A stretch of DNA of 64,000 nt, from assembly GCF_900182655.1 (NCBI RefSeq), contig NZ_FXTC01000002.1:186001-250000 (forward strand), written 5' to 3'. A program made the position numbers and the translations under genes. The notes beneath the pieces were generated by a model, which saw only the letters and a list, made by a program, of their open reading frames with translations, did not search any database and was not told where the DNA came from. The stretch is from Chryseobacterium rhizoplanae. Its GTDB lineage: Bacteria > Bacteroidota > Bacteroidia > Flavobacteriales > Weeksellaceae. Below, piece by piece: positions 8,485 through 18,160 of the stretch; position 1 is the stretch's first letter; the number at the start of each line of letters is the position of its first letter.

Positions 8485-10359
8485 TTGAAAAACAATAGTT
8501 TCAGATACGACATTTCTTTTCTGCGGGCATTTTCTGTACTCGCTGTTCTTTTCTATCATTATAAATTTCAATGGTTTAAATCCGGATTTATCGGCGTCGA
8601 CATATTCTTTGTTATTTCAGGGTTTTTAATGACCAAAATTATTTTGTCTTCTTTTGATAAAGGAAGCTTTAATCTCTGGGATTTTTACAGAAGAAGAATT
8701 GTCAGGATTATTCCCGCACTTTTGGGGTTAGTTGTTACTTTCTCATTGGTCATCTTCTTTTTCCTTCAACCGCAGATTGTCAATTTTTTCAGAAGTGCTT
8801 TTTCCAGTGTCCTGTTTTTTTCTAATATTTATTATTACTTAAACAACGGATACTTCGACGCTTCATCTCAGTATAACTTTCTATTACATTCATGGTCGCT
8901 TTCCGTAGAATGGCAGTTCTATTTAATTTATCCACTCATATTACTTCTCTTAAAGAAATTATATACCACTAAAAAGAACATCTTTATTGCAGCCTTTTTG
9001 GCATTAGCTTTTATTTCGTTTGCTACCATGCTAATCCATAGAAGTTATGATCCTGATTTCTCTTTTTACATTTTTTATCCCAGAGCCTGGGAAATGATGT
9101 TGGGTGGACTTGCATTCCTGTTGGAAGATAAAATGCAGTATATTCCAAAGAAAGTAAAGCTAGTTTTGGCTTTGACTTCTCTTTCAGCAATAATATCTTT
9201 TATTTTTCTTTTTCATGCATCCTCATGGCCATCGTTGTACACCATCATTCCAGTATTCTTTACAGCATTGCTTATCAGCCTGAATTATGAATTCACAGCG
9301 TACAAAAATAAAATAGTTACCTACCTTGGAAATATATCTTATTCCCTGTATCTATATCACTGGCCATTGTATGTATTGATCCTGTTTTTTGAAGTGGATA
9401 TCAGTTTGAAATATCGTGTTCTGGCGATATGTGTTTCATTTATTCTTGCTATACTTTCCTACGAGGGGATTGAAAAAAGAAATTATTCTAATAAGGCTAA
9501 ATCAGTTCTGGCAGTGAGTCTGCTTATATTTATTTTTTCATTCTCAATTACAAAAGTAGATGCTGAGAATTATACAAATGAAAATAAAGATCTGATCAAT
9601 ACTACCTCAAACTATAAGTATAGTAAAAAAGCTGAAGATCAATATAAAATTGACACAAAACACCTTACCCATAAAAAGGACTATAAAACAATTATACAGA
9701 ATTTAGATATTCCTGTTTCTGATAAAAAAAATGTTGTCCTTTTAGGAGACAGTCATGCAGGAATGTTTTCAGAAACAGTTAATAATATCTTTGCAGATCA
9801 AAAAGATATTAATCTTATCCAGATCACTGCTGATGCTACCTATCCAATGGAAAATTCCAAAGGTATTTATCCTAATCCTGTACAATATTTCAATTATATA
9901 TTCACGGAATATTTTCCCAAATACTATAAAAATATAGACCTTATCATTATTAATGCTAATTATTCGGGATACCCTGAAAAAGAGATAAAAAATAATCTCA
10001 AAATAACCGAAGAATATTTTTCAAAATATAAAGTGCCTACCCTTTACATAGGCATGACTGATTTCTACGTGATAGATTTCCCTACATACTATTACATCAA
10101 GAAAAAGTATAATGCCAATATGTATACAGAGGAAAAGAAAATCAAAGAGACTGAAAAATTCAATACCTTTTTAAAAAACTATTTGGGTGATCAATATATT
10201 GATCTTCTTAATGTAAAGATTAATAAAGTATCTCCAGAAAACTACCCATACATCTATGATACCAATCACTTAACACTGTTTGGTACGGAGCAATATAAAA
10301 ATATATTATCACAGAAAATATACAAAACACTGAATAACAACACAAATAAAGATAATTAA
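8485..10359 (+). CDS. Membrane acyltransferase 3 fused to SGNH domain (OafA/YrhL type)
   Basis: A 624-residue two-domain protein. The N-terminal part (about 1-350) is an acyltransferase-3 domain with about ten membrane spans, beginning [20 protein letters not shown], which contains the essential histidine, and followed by [16 protein letters not shown]. The C-terminal extracytoplasmic part is an SGNH/GDSL domain with GDSH (Gly421-His424, nucleophile Ser423) and DTNH (Asp592, His595). Such fusions O-acetylate exported polysaccharides, passing the acyl group from the membrane domain to the SGNH domain. The start is TTG; no ATG lies near the conserved N-terminus. It is inserted between the acetyltransferase and aminotransferase genes of the amino-sugar pathway. 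Confidence 0.9.
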   Translation: MKNNSFRYDISFLRAFSVLAVLFYHYKFQWFKSGFIGVDIFFVISGFLMTKIILSSFDKGSFNLWDFYRRRIVRIIPALLGLVVTFSLVIFFFLQPQIVNFFRSAFSSVLFFSNIYYYLNNGYFDASSQYNFLLHSWSLSVEWQFYLIYPLILLLLKKLYTTKKNIFIAAFLALAFISFATMLIHRSYDPDFSFYIFYPRAWEMMLGGLAFLLEDKMQYIPKKVKLVLALTSLSAIISFIFLFHASSWPSLYTIIPVFFTALLISLNYEFTAYKNKIVTYLGNISYSLYLYHWPLYVLILFFEVDISLKYRVLAICVSFILAILSYEGIEKRNYSNKAKSVLAVSLLIFIFSFSITKVDAENYTNENKDLINTTSNYKYSKKAEDQYKIDTKHLTHKKDYKTIIQNLDIPVSDKKNVVLLGDSHAGMFSETVNNIFADQKDINLIQITADATYPMENSKGIYPNPVQYFNYIFTEYFPKYYKNIDLIIINANYSGYPEKEIKNNLKITEEYFSKYKVPTLYIGMTDFYVIDFPTYYYIKKKYNANMYTEEKKIKETEKFNTFLKNYLGDQYIDLLNVKINKVSPENYPYIYDTNHLTLFGTEQYKNILSQKIYKTLNNNTNKDN

Positions 10360-10363
10360 AGAG

Positions 10364-11464
10364 ATGATTAAATTTTTAGACTTACAAAAAATCAATTTAA
10401 AGCATCAGGAAGAAATTGAAACAAAACTTTCACAGGTTTTCCGTTCCGGATGGTTTCTTATGGGGCAAGAGCTTTCATCTTTCGAAAGTAATCTTTCTCA
10501 ATATATCGGAGCTAAACATGCTATTGGTGTAGCCAATGGGTTAGATGCTTTACGCCTTATTCTTCGTGGATATATTGAAATGGGAATTATGGATCGTGGG
10601 GATGAAATCCTTGTACCATCCAATACTTACATTGCCTCCATTCTTGCTATTTCAGACAATGGCCTGATTCCTGTTCTTGTAGAGCCTGATATTAATAATT
10701 ATAATATTGACATCACAAAAATTGAAGAAAAAATCACTTCAAAAACAAAAGGAATCCTGATTGTTCATCTCTATGGGCGCACTGTTTTCTCAGATCAACT
10801 TAAAGATTTAGCAGACAAGCACCAGTTAAAATTAATAGAAGATAATGCTCAGGCTATCGGTGCAATATGGAATGGACAAAAAACAGGTAATTTAGGAGAT
10901 GCAGCAGGTTTTAGCTTCTATCCCGGAAAGAATCTGGGAGCTATAGGGGATGCAGGAGCTATTACAACCAATGATGATGATTTGGCAAAAGTTATCAGAG
11001 CATTGGCCAACTATGGATCTAATCAGAAATATGTCAATATTTATCAGGGATTAAATTCAAGATTGGATGAAATTCAGGCTGCAGTCCTGGACGTTAAGTT
11101 GAAATATATTGATGAGGAAAATACGGTAAGAAAAAATATTGCAAAAAGGTATATTGCAGAAATATCAAATCCAAAAATAATTCTTCCGGAAAACCCAGCA
11201 GATGTAAATGAGCATGTTTGGCACTTATTTGTCATCAGAACAGAAAAACGCGATGAGCTTCATAAATATTTAACAGAAAATGGTATTCAAACACTGATAC
11301 ACTATCCTATTCCTCCCCATAAGCAGCAGGCTTATAAAGAATGGAATGATCAGTCTTTCCCCATCAGTGAAAAAATCCATGAAGAAGTATTAAGTTTACC
11401 TATTTCCCCTGTAATGACAGAGGAAGAAATTAAAAAAGTAATAGAAATTGTAAACGAATTTTAA
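10364..11464 (+). CDS. fdtB: dTDP-3-keto-6-deoxyhexose C3 aminotransferase (DegT/DnrJ/EryC1/StrS family, FdtB-like)
   Basis: A 366-residue PLP enzyme. [18 protein letters not shown] contains the PLP-binding Lys189, EDNAQAIGA has Asp160 that contacts the cofactor, and [14 protein letters not shown] is the substrate-side signature. It should transfer an amine, typically from glutamate, to C3 of dTDP-3-keto-6-deoxyhexose, the product of the FdtA-like isomerase. That specificity is inferred from the neighbouring fdtA; the family also includes C4 aminotransferases. It follows the acyltransferase by 4 nt and is in the same operon. Confidence 0.87.
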   Translation: MIKFLDLQKINLKHQEEIETKLSQVFRSGWFLMGQELSSFESNLSQYIGAKHAIGVANGLDALRLILRGYIEMGIMDRGDEILVPSNTYIASILAISDNGLIPVLVEPDINNYNIDITKIEEKITSKTKGILIVHLYGRTVFSDQLKDLADKHQLKLIEDNAQAIGAIWNGQKTGNLGDAAGFSFYPGKNLGAIGDAGAITTNDDDLAKVIRALANYGSNQKYVNIYQGLNSRLDEIQAAVLDVKLKYIDEENTVRKNIAKRYIAEISNPKIILPENPADVNEHVWHLFVIRTEKRDELHKYLTENGIQTLIHYPIPPHKQQAYKEWNDQSFPISEKIHEEVLSLPISPVMTEEEIKKVIEIVNEF

Positions 11465-11513
11465 AGTTTTTTAACTCTTATAAAAAAGCTTGAATTCAAT
11501 AAAGTAAAATATC

Positions 11514-12434
11514 ATGACAGAATTGCCTCTGGTTTCAATTTTATGCCTTAGTTACAACCAGGAAAGGTTTGTAACAGAATCTTTAGAAAGTTTCAAATCT
11601 CAGAAATACAGTAATATTGAGATTCTGATTTGTGATGACTGCTCTAAAGACAATTCTGTTGAAGTCATCAATAACTGGATTAAAAATAATCCCCAATTGG
11701 ATATCCGGTTTATTCCTCATTCTCAAAATAAAGGAATCTGTAAATCGTTAAACGAACTATTGAATATATCAAAGGGTAAGTATATTATTACCATAGCTCT
11801 TGATGATCTTATGGAACCTGATAAAATAGAAAGACATGTGACTATTCTTGAAAATTCATCTCCTAACGAAGCTCTGGTATTTTCCAATGCTCACATCATA
11901 GATGATAATTCAGTACGATTCCAAAATACTTTTATCCCTTATTTCCACAGATATCTGAGTATTGAATCAGGAAATTTTTACAAAAGATTGCTTGAAGACA
12001 ATTTTCTTCCTGCAATGTCATGCGTCACCAAATCTTCTTTGATAAAAGAGATTGGAGGATGGGATGAAACTTTAACGTTTGAAGATTGGGATATGTGGTT
12101 GAGACTGAGCCAAAAATATGACTTCATCTATGATGACACCAAATCATGCAGCTATAGAATGCATGCGACGAATTCTCATAAAAAGAAAAACTTTTTAGAT
12201 GTCTCATTTTTTGATATCTACCTGAAACACAAAGAACAGCCTGAAATGAAAAAGAGAATCCAAAAACTTATTCATGAGGCTTACAAAGAAAACAGATTGA
12301 CTGAAGCTCATAAAAAATACCTTAGAGAACTTGATAATAAAACACTTAGTGAAAAATTAATTCTGAAGAATGTAGGTAAGTTCACTTACAATACAATGCT
12401 TTATCTTCAAAAAGTTTATTATAAAAGTTGGTAA
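11514..12434 (+). CDS. Glycosyltransferase family 2
   Basis: A 306-residue GT-A fold enzyme. It opens with LVSILCLSYNQERFVTESLE and continues IEILICDDCSKDNS (nucleotide-binding Asp) and IITIALDDLMEPDKI, where the DD replaces the usual DXD metal site. GGWDETLTFEDWDMWLRLS is a typical acceptor-side ED motif. It should add one sugar to the growing glycan at the cytoplasmic face of the inner membrane; donor and linkage cannot be read from sequence. It follows fdtB by 49 nt. Confidence 0.88.
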   Translation: MTELPLVSILCLSYNQERFVTESLESFKSQKYSNIEILICDDCSKDNSVEVINNWIKNNPQLDIRFIPHSQNKGICKSLNELLNISKGKYIITIALDDLMEPDKIERHVTILENSSPNEALVFSNAHIIDDNSVRFQNTFIPYFHRYLSIESGNFYKRLLEDNFLPAMSCVTKSSLIKEIGGWDETLTFEDWDMWLRLSQKYDFIYDDTKSCSYRMHATNSHKKKNFLDVSFFDIYLKHKEQPEMKKRIQKLIHEAYKENRLTEAHKKYLRELDNKTLSEKLILKNVGKFTYNTMLYLQKVYYKSW

Positions 12435-12452
12435 CATTATTCTTAATCGATT

Positions 12453-13577
12453 ATGAAAAAAATAAAACCCCTTGCATTTTACCTCCCTCAATACCACCCC
12501 GTCCCAGAAAATGACGAATGGTGGGGAAAAGGTTTTACAGAATGGACGAATGTAGGAAAAGCCCAACCTTTATTTGAGGGACACGAACAACCTATTTATC
12601 CGGGAGAACTGGGATATTATGATCTACGCGTTCCTGAAGTAAGAGAACAGCAGGCTCAGATGGCTAAAGACTATGGAGTACACGGATTTATCTATTATCA
12701 TTACTGGTTTGGTAATGGTAAACAATTGTTGGAACGTGTTGCCAACGATGTTCTAAAATCAGGAAAACCGGATTTCCCATTTTGCTTCTGCTGGGCCAAT
12801 GAAACATGGTCAGGCATATGGCACGGATTATCAGAAAAAATTCTGGCTCAACAGGTTTATCCTGACGAGCAGGACTTAGTGGCCCATTTTGAATATCTTC
12901 TCCCTTTCTTCAAGGATCACAGGTATATAAAAGTGGATAACCAACCTCTTCTCATTATCTATGATCCCAACCATTTGAATGACGGAGATCCTCACTATAT
13001 TTCCAGATTCAGAGAGCTTGCAAAAGAAAACGGATTTGATGGCTTGTACGTCATGGCATCCAACAAGCTTCGTGATGATTTGGATTTTAAATCTATGGGG
13101 TACGACAGTAAGATTTCCAATGCTTTTCAGAAAGCATGGATCCCATATATTGACAAAAAAGAATATATCTCCCATTCTCAATATTATAAAAACAGAATAA
13201 AAGGATTAATCGGAATTAAGAAAAAAGAACAGCCTAAAGTAAGAATTCAGGATGCACAGGCAGTTGTAAACGATTTAAAGTTTGAAGAAAGCAACGTTCC
13301 TACCTATCCGTGTATCCTGCCTAATTGGGACAATACACCAAGAAGCGGCTACAGAGGCATCATACTTGCTAATAATTCCCCGGAAATATTCGAACAGCAG
13401 GTTGAAAAGGCTGCAAAATATCTTGAAAATAAGAAAGACTATCCTGAACAGTTTTTAATTGTTAAATCCTGGAACGAATGGGCAGAAGGAAATATCCTGG
13501 AACCAGATAGAAAAAATGGTTTCGGATATCTGAATGCATTAAAAAAAATCTTGAATAAACACAGTCGAAATGAGTAA
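12453..13577 (+). CDS. WbsX-like protein with GH99-type domain
   Basis: A 374-residue protein whose first residues, KPLAFYLPQYHPVPENDEWW then GKGFTEWTNVGKA, are diagnostic of the WbsX/glycosyl hydrolase 99-like family found in O-antigen and capsule loci. Further signatures are FCWANETWSG, VMASNK and the C-terminal VKSWNEWAEGNILEPD. Family members are annotated as glycosyltransferases or GH99-like enzymes; catalytic direction is not settled, and an endo-mannanase-type trimming role is possible. There is no signal peptide, so it acts in the cytoplasm. The 3' end overlaps the next gene by 8 nt, showing co-translation. Confidence 0.85.
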   Translation: MKKIKPLAFYLPQYHPVPENDEWWGKGFTEWTNVGKAQPLFEGHEQPIYPGELGYYDLRVPEVREQQAQMAKDYGVHGFIYYHYWFGNGKQLLERVANDVLKSGKPDFPFCFCWANETWSGIWHGLSEKILAQQVYPDEQDLVAHFEYLLPFFKDHRYIKVDNQPLLIIYDPNHLNDGDPHYISRFRELAKENGFDGLYVMASNKLRDDLDFKSMGYDSKISNAFQKAWIPYIDKKEYISHSQYYKNRIKGLIGIKKKEQPKVRIQDAQAVVNDLKFEESNVPTYPCILPNWDNTPRSGYRGIILANNSPEIFEQQVEKAAKYLENKKDYPEQFLIVKSWNEWAEGNILEPDRKNGFGYLNALKKILNKHSRNE

Positions 13578-14415
13578 ATTCAGCGTACTTATTGCCAATT
13601 ATAACAATGGCCATTTTTTTGAAAAATGCTGCCAAAGTTTAGTTGCGCAGACTGAAACTGATTGGGAAGCTGTAATTCTGGATGACGGCTCTACCGATGA
13701 TTCTCTTGAAGTTATCAAAAAAATCATAGGTAGTGATTCCCGGTTTAAAATACATCAGAATGACCAAAACAGGGGAATTGGATATACAAAAAGAAGATTA
13801 ATAGATCTTGCCGAATCAGAAGTATGTGGTTTTCTGGACCCTGATGATGCTTTGGCTCCTCATGCTCTGGAAATTGTTTTAAAAACGCATTCCGAATATC
13901 CTGAAGCAGGCCTGGTTTATTCAAATTTTGTCCGTTGTGATGAAAATCTTAATCCTCTCTCTGTTCATAAAGCAAAACAGATCACAGAATTGGATCAGTC
14001 TTACTATAATTTCAATGCGGAGATTTCACATTTCGTCACTTTCAAAAAGAAGATTTATGAAAAAACGTCCGGTATTGATCCTTTTTTAAAAATTGCTGAA
14101 GATAAAGACTGGTACATGAAAATGTGCGAAATCGCTCCTGTAAAATATATTGACGAAGATCTATATTTATACAGAATCCATGACAGTGGGATCTCTACAA
14201 CCAAAAATGCAGAAAAAGCATTGTTCTGGCACTGGGTTGCCCTGATCAAAATGGCGGAAAGAAGAAACATCAATGTTGAAGATCTTTTTCTTCAAAGCTA
14301 TGTTCCGAAAAAGAAATATGACCAGGCAATCAATCAATTGAATCATGTGAAAAATTCAAGATGGGCAAAACTGGGAAATACAATCGGACTTTTTAAAATC
14401 TTTAAAAAACTTTAA
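13570..14415 (+). CDS. Glycosyltransferase family 2 (paralogue of the gene at 20880)
   Basis: 281 residues; FSVLIANYNNGHFFEKC starts the GT-A fold, WEAVILDDGSTDDS holds the UDP-binding Asp, and CGFLDPDDA contains the DXD-like metal motif. The C-terminal half contains HFVTFKKKIYE and IAEDKDWYMKM. The gene at 20880-21719 has the same plan (YNNAHFF, CGFLDPDDAI, HFVTFRKAVYE), so the two arose by duplication. Sugar specificity is unknown. Confidence 0.88.
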   Translation: MSKFSVLIANYNNGHFFEKCCQSLVAQTETDWEAVILDDGSTDDSLEVIKKIIGSDSRFKIHQNDQNRGIGYTKRRLIDLAESEVCGFLDPDDALAPHALEIVLKTHSEYPEAGLVYSNFVRCDENLNPLSVHKAKQITELDQSYYNFNAEISHFVTFKKKIYEKTSGIDPFLKIAEDKDWYMKMCEIAPVKYIDEDLYLYRIHDSGISTTKNAEKALFWHWVALIKMAERRNINVEDLFLQSYVPKKKYDQAINQLNHVKNSRWAKLGNTIGLFKIFKKL

Positions 14416-14470
14416 ATCTGTTGGTGTACTTAAAAGATTTAAAACTAACATCTAATGAGAAAAGAAGCAT

Positions 14471-15139
14471 ATGATAATTGGTAGTGGAATTCTGGCAAAC
14501 GCCGTAAGACTTTATGATAAAGAGGATGTTGTTTTTTTTGCATCAGGGGTTTCCAATTCGCTGGAAAAGAATCCTGCGGAATTTGAAAGAGAAATATCCC
14601 TGTTGAAATCGGTTATTAGCCAAAATCCGGATAAAAAGCTGATCTATTTTTCCACATGCAGTATTTATGATCCCACCAAAACCGACAGTCCTTATGTAAT
14701 TCACAAAATTGCGATTGAAAAAATAATTGCAGAGCATTGTACAAGCTTCATTATTTTCAGAGTTGGAAATGCTGTAGGCCGTGGAGGAAATCCCAATACG
14801 CTGATCAACTTTCTTAAAAACTCAATTCTATCTGAACATAAACTCACCATTCACAGCAATGCAAGAAGAATCCTGATTGGTACAGATGATATTGCATCAT
14901 TTGTCGGGAAGTATATGCAATACCTCAACAATGAGATTGTTAATCTGGCCTATCCTTACCAGTATTCATTACCGGAGATTTTATCTCAGCTGGAGAATCA
15001 TCTTGCCAAAAATGCAGATTATGAAACGGTGGATGAAGGTTCCTTTTATAATATAGAATTCAACACCCTTACAGAAGATTTTTTCGAAGGTTTGTCTCCC
15101 GATGAATACCTGAAGAAACTTTATTCATCTTATTTATAA
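14471..15139 (+). CDS. Short NAD(P)-binding epimerase/dehydratase-like protein
   Basis: 222 residues with a compact Rossmann fold: MIIGSGILANAV at the N-terminus acts as the dinucleotide loop, IYFSTCSIYDP supplies the catalytic Ser/Thr strand, and YVIHK gives the Tyr-x3-Lys pair of extended SDRs. FRVGNAVGRGGNPNTLINF resembles the substrate loop of sugar-nucleotide epimerases. At 222 residues it is much shorter than RfbB (359), with little room for a C-terminal substrate domain. It may reduce or epimerise a sugar nucleotide, but no specific reaction can be assigned. It lies 55 nt after a GT2 gene. Confidence 0.7.
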   Translation: MIIGSGILANAVRLYDKEDVVFFASGVSNSLEKNPAEFEREISLLKSVISQNPDKKLIYFSTCSIYDPTKTDSPYVIHKIAIEKIIAEHCTSFIIFRVGNAVGRGGNPNTLINFLKNSILSEHKLTIHSNARRILIGTDDIASFVGKYMQYLNNEIVNLAYPYQYSLPEILSQLENHLAKNADYETVDEGSFYNIEFNTLTEDFFEGLSPDEYLKKLYSSYL

Positions 15140-15147
15140 AAAGAATC

Positions 15148-15249
15148 ATGATCTATTCTGAAAAATACCATTCTGTACCGGGAAAAATAATTTTTGTACC
15201 TTCGGCCAGAAAGCTTCAGATAGTATTAAGGCCAAGAAAAAACAATTAA
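15148..15249 (+). CDS. Possible 33-residue micro-ORF in gap between glycan genes
   Basis: An ATG-initiated frame of 33 codons ends in ARKLQIVLRPRKNN. I do not recognise it and there is no promoter or ribosome-binding evidence. It fills most of an otherwise empty 171-nt gap between the SDR-like and GT2 genes. It could be a remnant of a lost gene or chance. Confidence 0.2.
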   Translation: MIYSEKYHSVPGKIIFVPSARKLQIVLRPRKNN

Positions 15250-15310
15250 AAAGTAGTGGTTTTACGACCATATGAAGCATAAAAAACACATTAAACCTAT
15301 TGAATAAAAA

Positions 15311-16183
15311 ATGAAAATGAATCCCAAAGTATCCGTAATTGTCCCCTGCTACAAACAGGCTCAGTTTTTAGATGAATGTCTGCAGTCTATACTGGATCAG
15401 ACCTATGAAAACTGGGAATGTATCATTGTCAATGACGGATCACCCGATAATACTGACGAAGTAGCCGATAAATGGGTAAAAAAAGACAGCCGTTTTAAAT
15501 ATCTTTATAAAGAAAACGGAGGTTTGTCTTCTGCAAGAAATGCAGCCCTGGAAATTGTAACCGGAGATTATATACAGTTTTTGGATTCTGATGATCTGAT
15601 ACACCGTGAAAAATTCTCAAAAAGCCTTTCCGGAGACAAAGAATATCCGTTGATTGTAAGTCAGTACACCATCTACAGAAATCAAACCCATCTTCCGGGC
15701 TATAAAGATATTGAGCAAAATTTCGTGACCTTTGAAGGAATTGTATACGATTGGGATCTTAAATTTTCCATCCCGATACACTGTGCTTTGATAGGCAAAA
15801 AACTGCTTGAAGGTTTTCTTTTTGACACTACCCTTACCAGCTGTGAAGATTGGGTCATGTGGATTTATATCACCAAAGATCATCCTGATGCCCTTTTGAT
15901 CAATGAAGCTCTTGCCCATTACCGAAAAGACGTCAATGACAATATGTCTGCTGACCCGATCAAAATCATGAAGCAGCGCCTTAAAATTTTACCAACCTTA
16001 AAAAAACTTTACGGTGAAGAGGTACACGACAAACTGGCCTACCATATCATAGACGTTCGTACCACACAGCTTATACAGCAAAGAAAGGAATTTCAGAAAA
16101 TGATTCCTCTGGCCGTAGTTGCAAGATATCTTTCTTTCAAAAGATTTTACTACAAGCTTTTCAGAAAGAAAGTAGATGGTTAA
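15311..16183 (+). CDS. Glycosyltransferase family 2
   Basis: 290 residues; starts PKVSVIVPCYKQAQFLDECL, then WECIIVNDGSPDNT and GLSSARNAALE, followed by YIQFLDSDDLI with the DSD metal-binding triad. All are canonical GT-A features. TSCEDWVMWIYITKDHP is the acceptor-side ED motif. A second in-frame ATG at 15317 could be the true start; the difference is two residues. The 171-nt gap upstream is the largest in this part of the locus, but I see no good TAnnTTTG there. Confidence 0.9.
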   Translation: MKMNPKVSVIVPCYKQAQFLDECLQSILDQTYENWECIIVNDGSPDNTDEVADKWVKKDSRFKYLYKENGGLSSARNAALEIVTGDYIQFLDSDDLIHREKFSKSLSGDKEYPLIVSQYTIYRNQTHLPGYKDIEQNFVTFEGIVYDWDLKFSIPIHCALIGKKLLEGFLFDTTLTSCEDWVMWIYITKDHPDALLINEALAHYRKDVNDNMSADPIKIMKQRLKILPTLKKLYGEEVHDKLAYHIIDVRTTQLIQQRKEFQKMIPLAVVARYLSFKRFYYKLFRKKVDG

Positions 16184-16195
16184 ACTTAAACTTCA

Positions 16196-16294
16196 ATGTA
16201 CTTCGGACAACTATATTTCCATAAAAACTACACAAATGAGTGGGTACTGCCAAACAGAAACACAGCAGAAACCCTTGTAAATTATATAACTTAA
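16196..16294 (+). CDS. Possible 32-residue micro-ORF
   Basis: An ATG frame of 32 codons, MYFGQLYFHKNYTNEWV onward, ends 15 nt before the next gene. Its composition (aromatic, Asn and Trp) looks more like folded protein than random AT-rich translation. No family is recognised and no start signal supports it. It may be a fragment of a decayed gene. Confidence 0.22.
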   Translation: MYFGQLYFHKNYTNEWVLPNRNTAETLVNYIT

Positions 16295-16309
16295 AATAAA
16301 TTTATTTAG

Positions 16310-17137
16310 ATGAGTCAATTTGTACACGTAATCATGACAAGATTCAATGTTCCTACAAAAGGCTGGAACGAAACACGTTCAGGATATAAACCTCTTACTG
16401 AAGAATGGCTGGATGACCGCTTCAAATTATTCAGAACTTACGTGCTTCCTTCTTATAAAAATCAGACCAATCAAAACTATGTCTGGCTTACTTTTTTCGA
16501 CACCAATACATCGGATAAGTTTAGAAAAATTATCAAAGAAATTGAAACAGAATACCCAACTTTCAAAGCGGTATTTGTAGAAGATTTTGATGTAATGAAA
16601 ACAAAAGCAGTAGAAATAATCCCTCAATATTTCACCCCTGAAACAAAATTTGTAATCACCAGTGAGCTGGATAATGATGACATGCTTCATCAGGACTATA
16701 TAAAAACGGTACAAGAGCATTTCAAACCAATTCATGACCTGGTCATAGATTTAAGAAGAGGATACCAGCTTACCATGTTTCCGGACCGTAAAGCGGTAGT
16801 GAATGTTTACAATGCTGTAGTAAACCCGTTTGTAAGCTTAGCAGAAAGTGTAGACAACTTCAAAACGATGCTAAAAGAAAGAGCGCACAACAGCTATCGT
16901 CATTACCCGAATTTTTCTGTGGAAGACAGTAAAGAGATGTATATCCAGGTCATCCATCAGTACAACTTAATGAATGTTACCTTTAAACATAAAGCTGTGC
17001 CTGAAGTAGATTTTTCTGAATATGGAATGACAGAAGATACTAAATTTACCATAGACGGGTTCAAGACGTTTCAGCATAATATTGCCAGAGTACCATTTGT
17101 AATGGGACTTATTTTGAAAAAGATATTTAAAAAATAA
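16310..17137 (+). CDS. Putative rhamnosyltransferase-family glycosyltransferase
   Basis: A 275-residue protein opening FVHVIMTRFNVPTKGWN, followed by WLDDRFKLFRTYVLPSYKNQ, YVWLTFFDTNTSDKF and TSELDNDDMLHQDY. This order of Arg-Leu-Phe, Gln-x-W, FDxxT and the Leu-Asp-Asn-Asp-Asp metal motif is that of the putative rhamnosyl transferase family (Rhamno_transf). The true donor may differ, since rfbC and rfbD are not in this window. It is a cytoplasmic glycan-assembly enzyme and lies 13 nt before an acyltransferase gene. Confidence 0.8.
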   Translation: MSQFVHVIMTRFNVPTKGWNETRSGYKPLTEEWLDDRFKLFRTYVLPSYKNQTNQNYVWLTFFDTNTSDKFRKIIKEIETEYPTFKAVFVEDFDVMKTKAVEIIPQYFTPETKFVITSELDNDDMLHQDYIKTVQEHFKPIHDLVIDLRRGYQLTMFPDRKAVVNVYNAVVNPFVSLAESVDNFKTMLKERAHNSYRHYPNFSVEDSKEMYIQVIHQYNLMNVTFKHKAVPEVDFSEYGMTEDTKFTIDGFKTFQHNIARVPFVMGLILKKIFKK

Positions 17138-17150
17138 GATTCATCCAGTC

Positions 17151-18149
17151 ATGAAGCTTAACAATCTCCAGATATTAAGAGGGATTTCAGCCTTATTGGT
17201 ATGTTGCTTTCATTTCCGTGAAACAATAAATCTGCCCGGACTGAATCTTGGCGATATTCTCTTTAAAAAAGGTAGTATCGGTGTTCCTGTATTTTTTATT
17301 ATCAGTGGATTTATCATGGCTTTCACCACTCAAAAAATAAATTTCAGTAAAGATTCTTTTCAGCAGATCACTTTATTTTATAAAAGAAGGGTGATCAGAA
17401 TTGTTCCGCTGTATTATCTTCTGACCTTCGCAGCAATGATACCAGGAGGCAGTTTTCTCCTGTATTTTCATGGCGCAGGACTTTATGAACTTATCCATTC
17501 ATTATTATTCCTTCCCACAAAGAAAGAATTCCCGGTGCTTTTTTTGGGCTGGTCCTTAAATTTTGAGATGTTCTTTTATCTCATATTCGGGCTCTCATTA
17601 TTTTTTAAAGAAAAAAGATACTATTTCATTGCAGGCTTCTTCATCCTTACTTCAATCCTGGGATATTTTATCCATTTTGAAAGTCCATACCTTCGGATGG
17701 TAACTCATTCACTGAACCTTTATTTTGTTGTGGGAATTCTTTTTTCACTTCTACTAAACAGGTTTACAATTCCAAAGAATTGGGCTGCATTACTTTCTGT
17801 AACAGGAATCGTATTATTTACATTGGTACTGCTTAGCATTATCCCTGTAGATAATGATATGGTTAAGCTGGCCATTATCTCCCTGTTTGTATTTTCTTTC
17901 TTAACTTTTGATTATGTATTTCAGTTTAAAGGAAACAAAGCCTTTATTTTTCTGGGAGACATTTCCTATTCACTATACCTGTCACATCCTTTTGTAGAAA
18001 TTGCTTTAAAAAGATTTAAAGTTGGAGGTTACCTCAGCTTTCCCTTTTTCCTATTTAAGATTGCTCTGGTCATTATAGTGGCATCACTTCTGTATTATTT
18101 GGTTGAGAAAAGAGTAACCAATTATTTAAAAATTAAATTAAAAGCATAA
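17151..18149 (+). CDS. Membrane acyltransferase 3 family protein
   Basis: 332 residues, single domain, about ten membrane helices. LQILRGISALLVCCFHFRE supplies the essential His of the family, and GVPVFFIISGFIMAF plus FYKRRVIRIVPLYYLLT form the Arg-Arg motif after helix 2. GDISYSLYLSHPF near the end is also typical. It lacks the SGNH extension found in the gene at 8485. It should transfer an acetyl or other short acyl group to a sugar hydroxyl of the polysaccharide at the inner membrane. Confidence 0.9.
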   Translation: MKLNNLQILRGISALLVCCFHFRETINLPGLNLGDILFKKGSIGVPVFFIISGFIMAFTTQKINFSKDSFQQITLFYKRRVIRIVPLYYLLTFAAMIPGGSFLLYFHGAGLYELIHSLLFLPTKKEFPVLFLGWSLNFEMFFYLIFGLSLFFKEKRYYFIAGFFILTSILGYFIHFESPYLRMVTHSLNLYFVVGILFSLLLNRFTIPKNWAALLSVTGIVLFTLVLLSIIPVDNDMVKLAIISLFVFSFLTFDYVFQFKGNKAFIFLGDISYSLYLSHPFVEIALKRFKVGGYLSFPFFLFKIALVIIVASLLYYLVEKRVTNYLKIKLKA

Positions 18150-18160
18150 ATCCGATACCA

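Noticed and set aside
12453-13577. Secreted GH99 endomannanase
   Set aside because: There is no signal peptide, and the WbsX-type N-terminus and location among assembly genes favour a cytoplasmic role.
14416-15139. Frameshifted longer epimerase gene
   Set aside because: I looked for a lost N-terminus upstream of 14471. The MIIGSGILANAV start already forms the first strand and dinucleotide loop, and upstream frames stop quickly.
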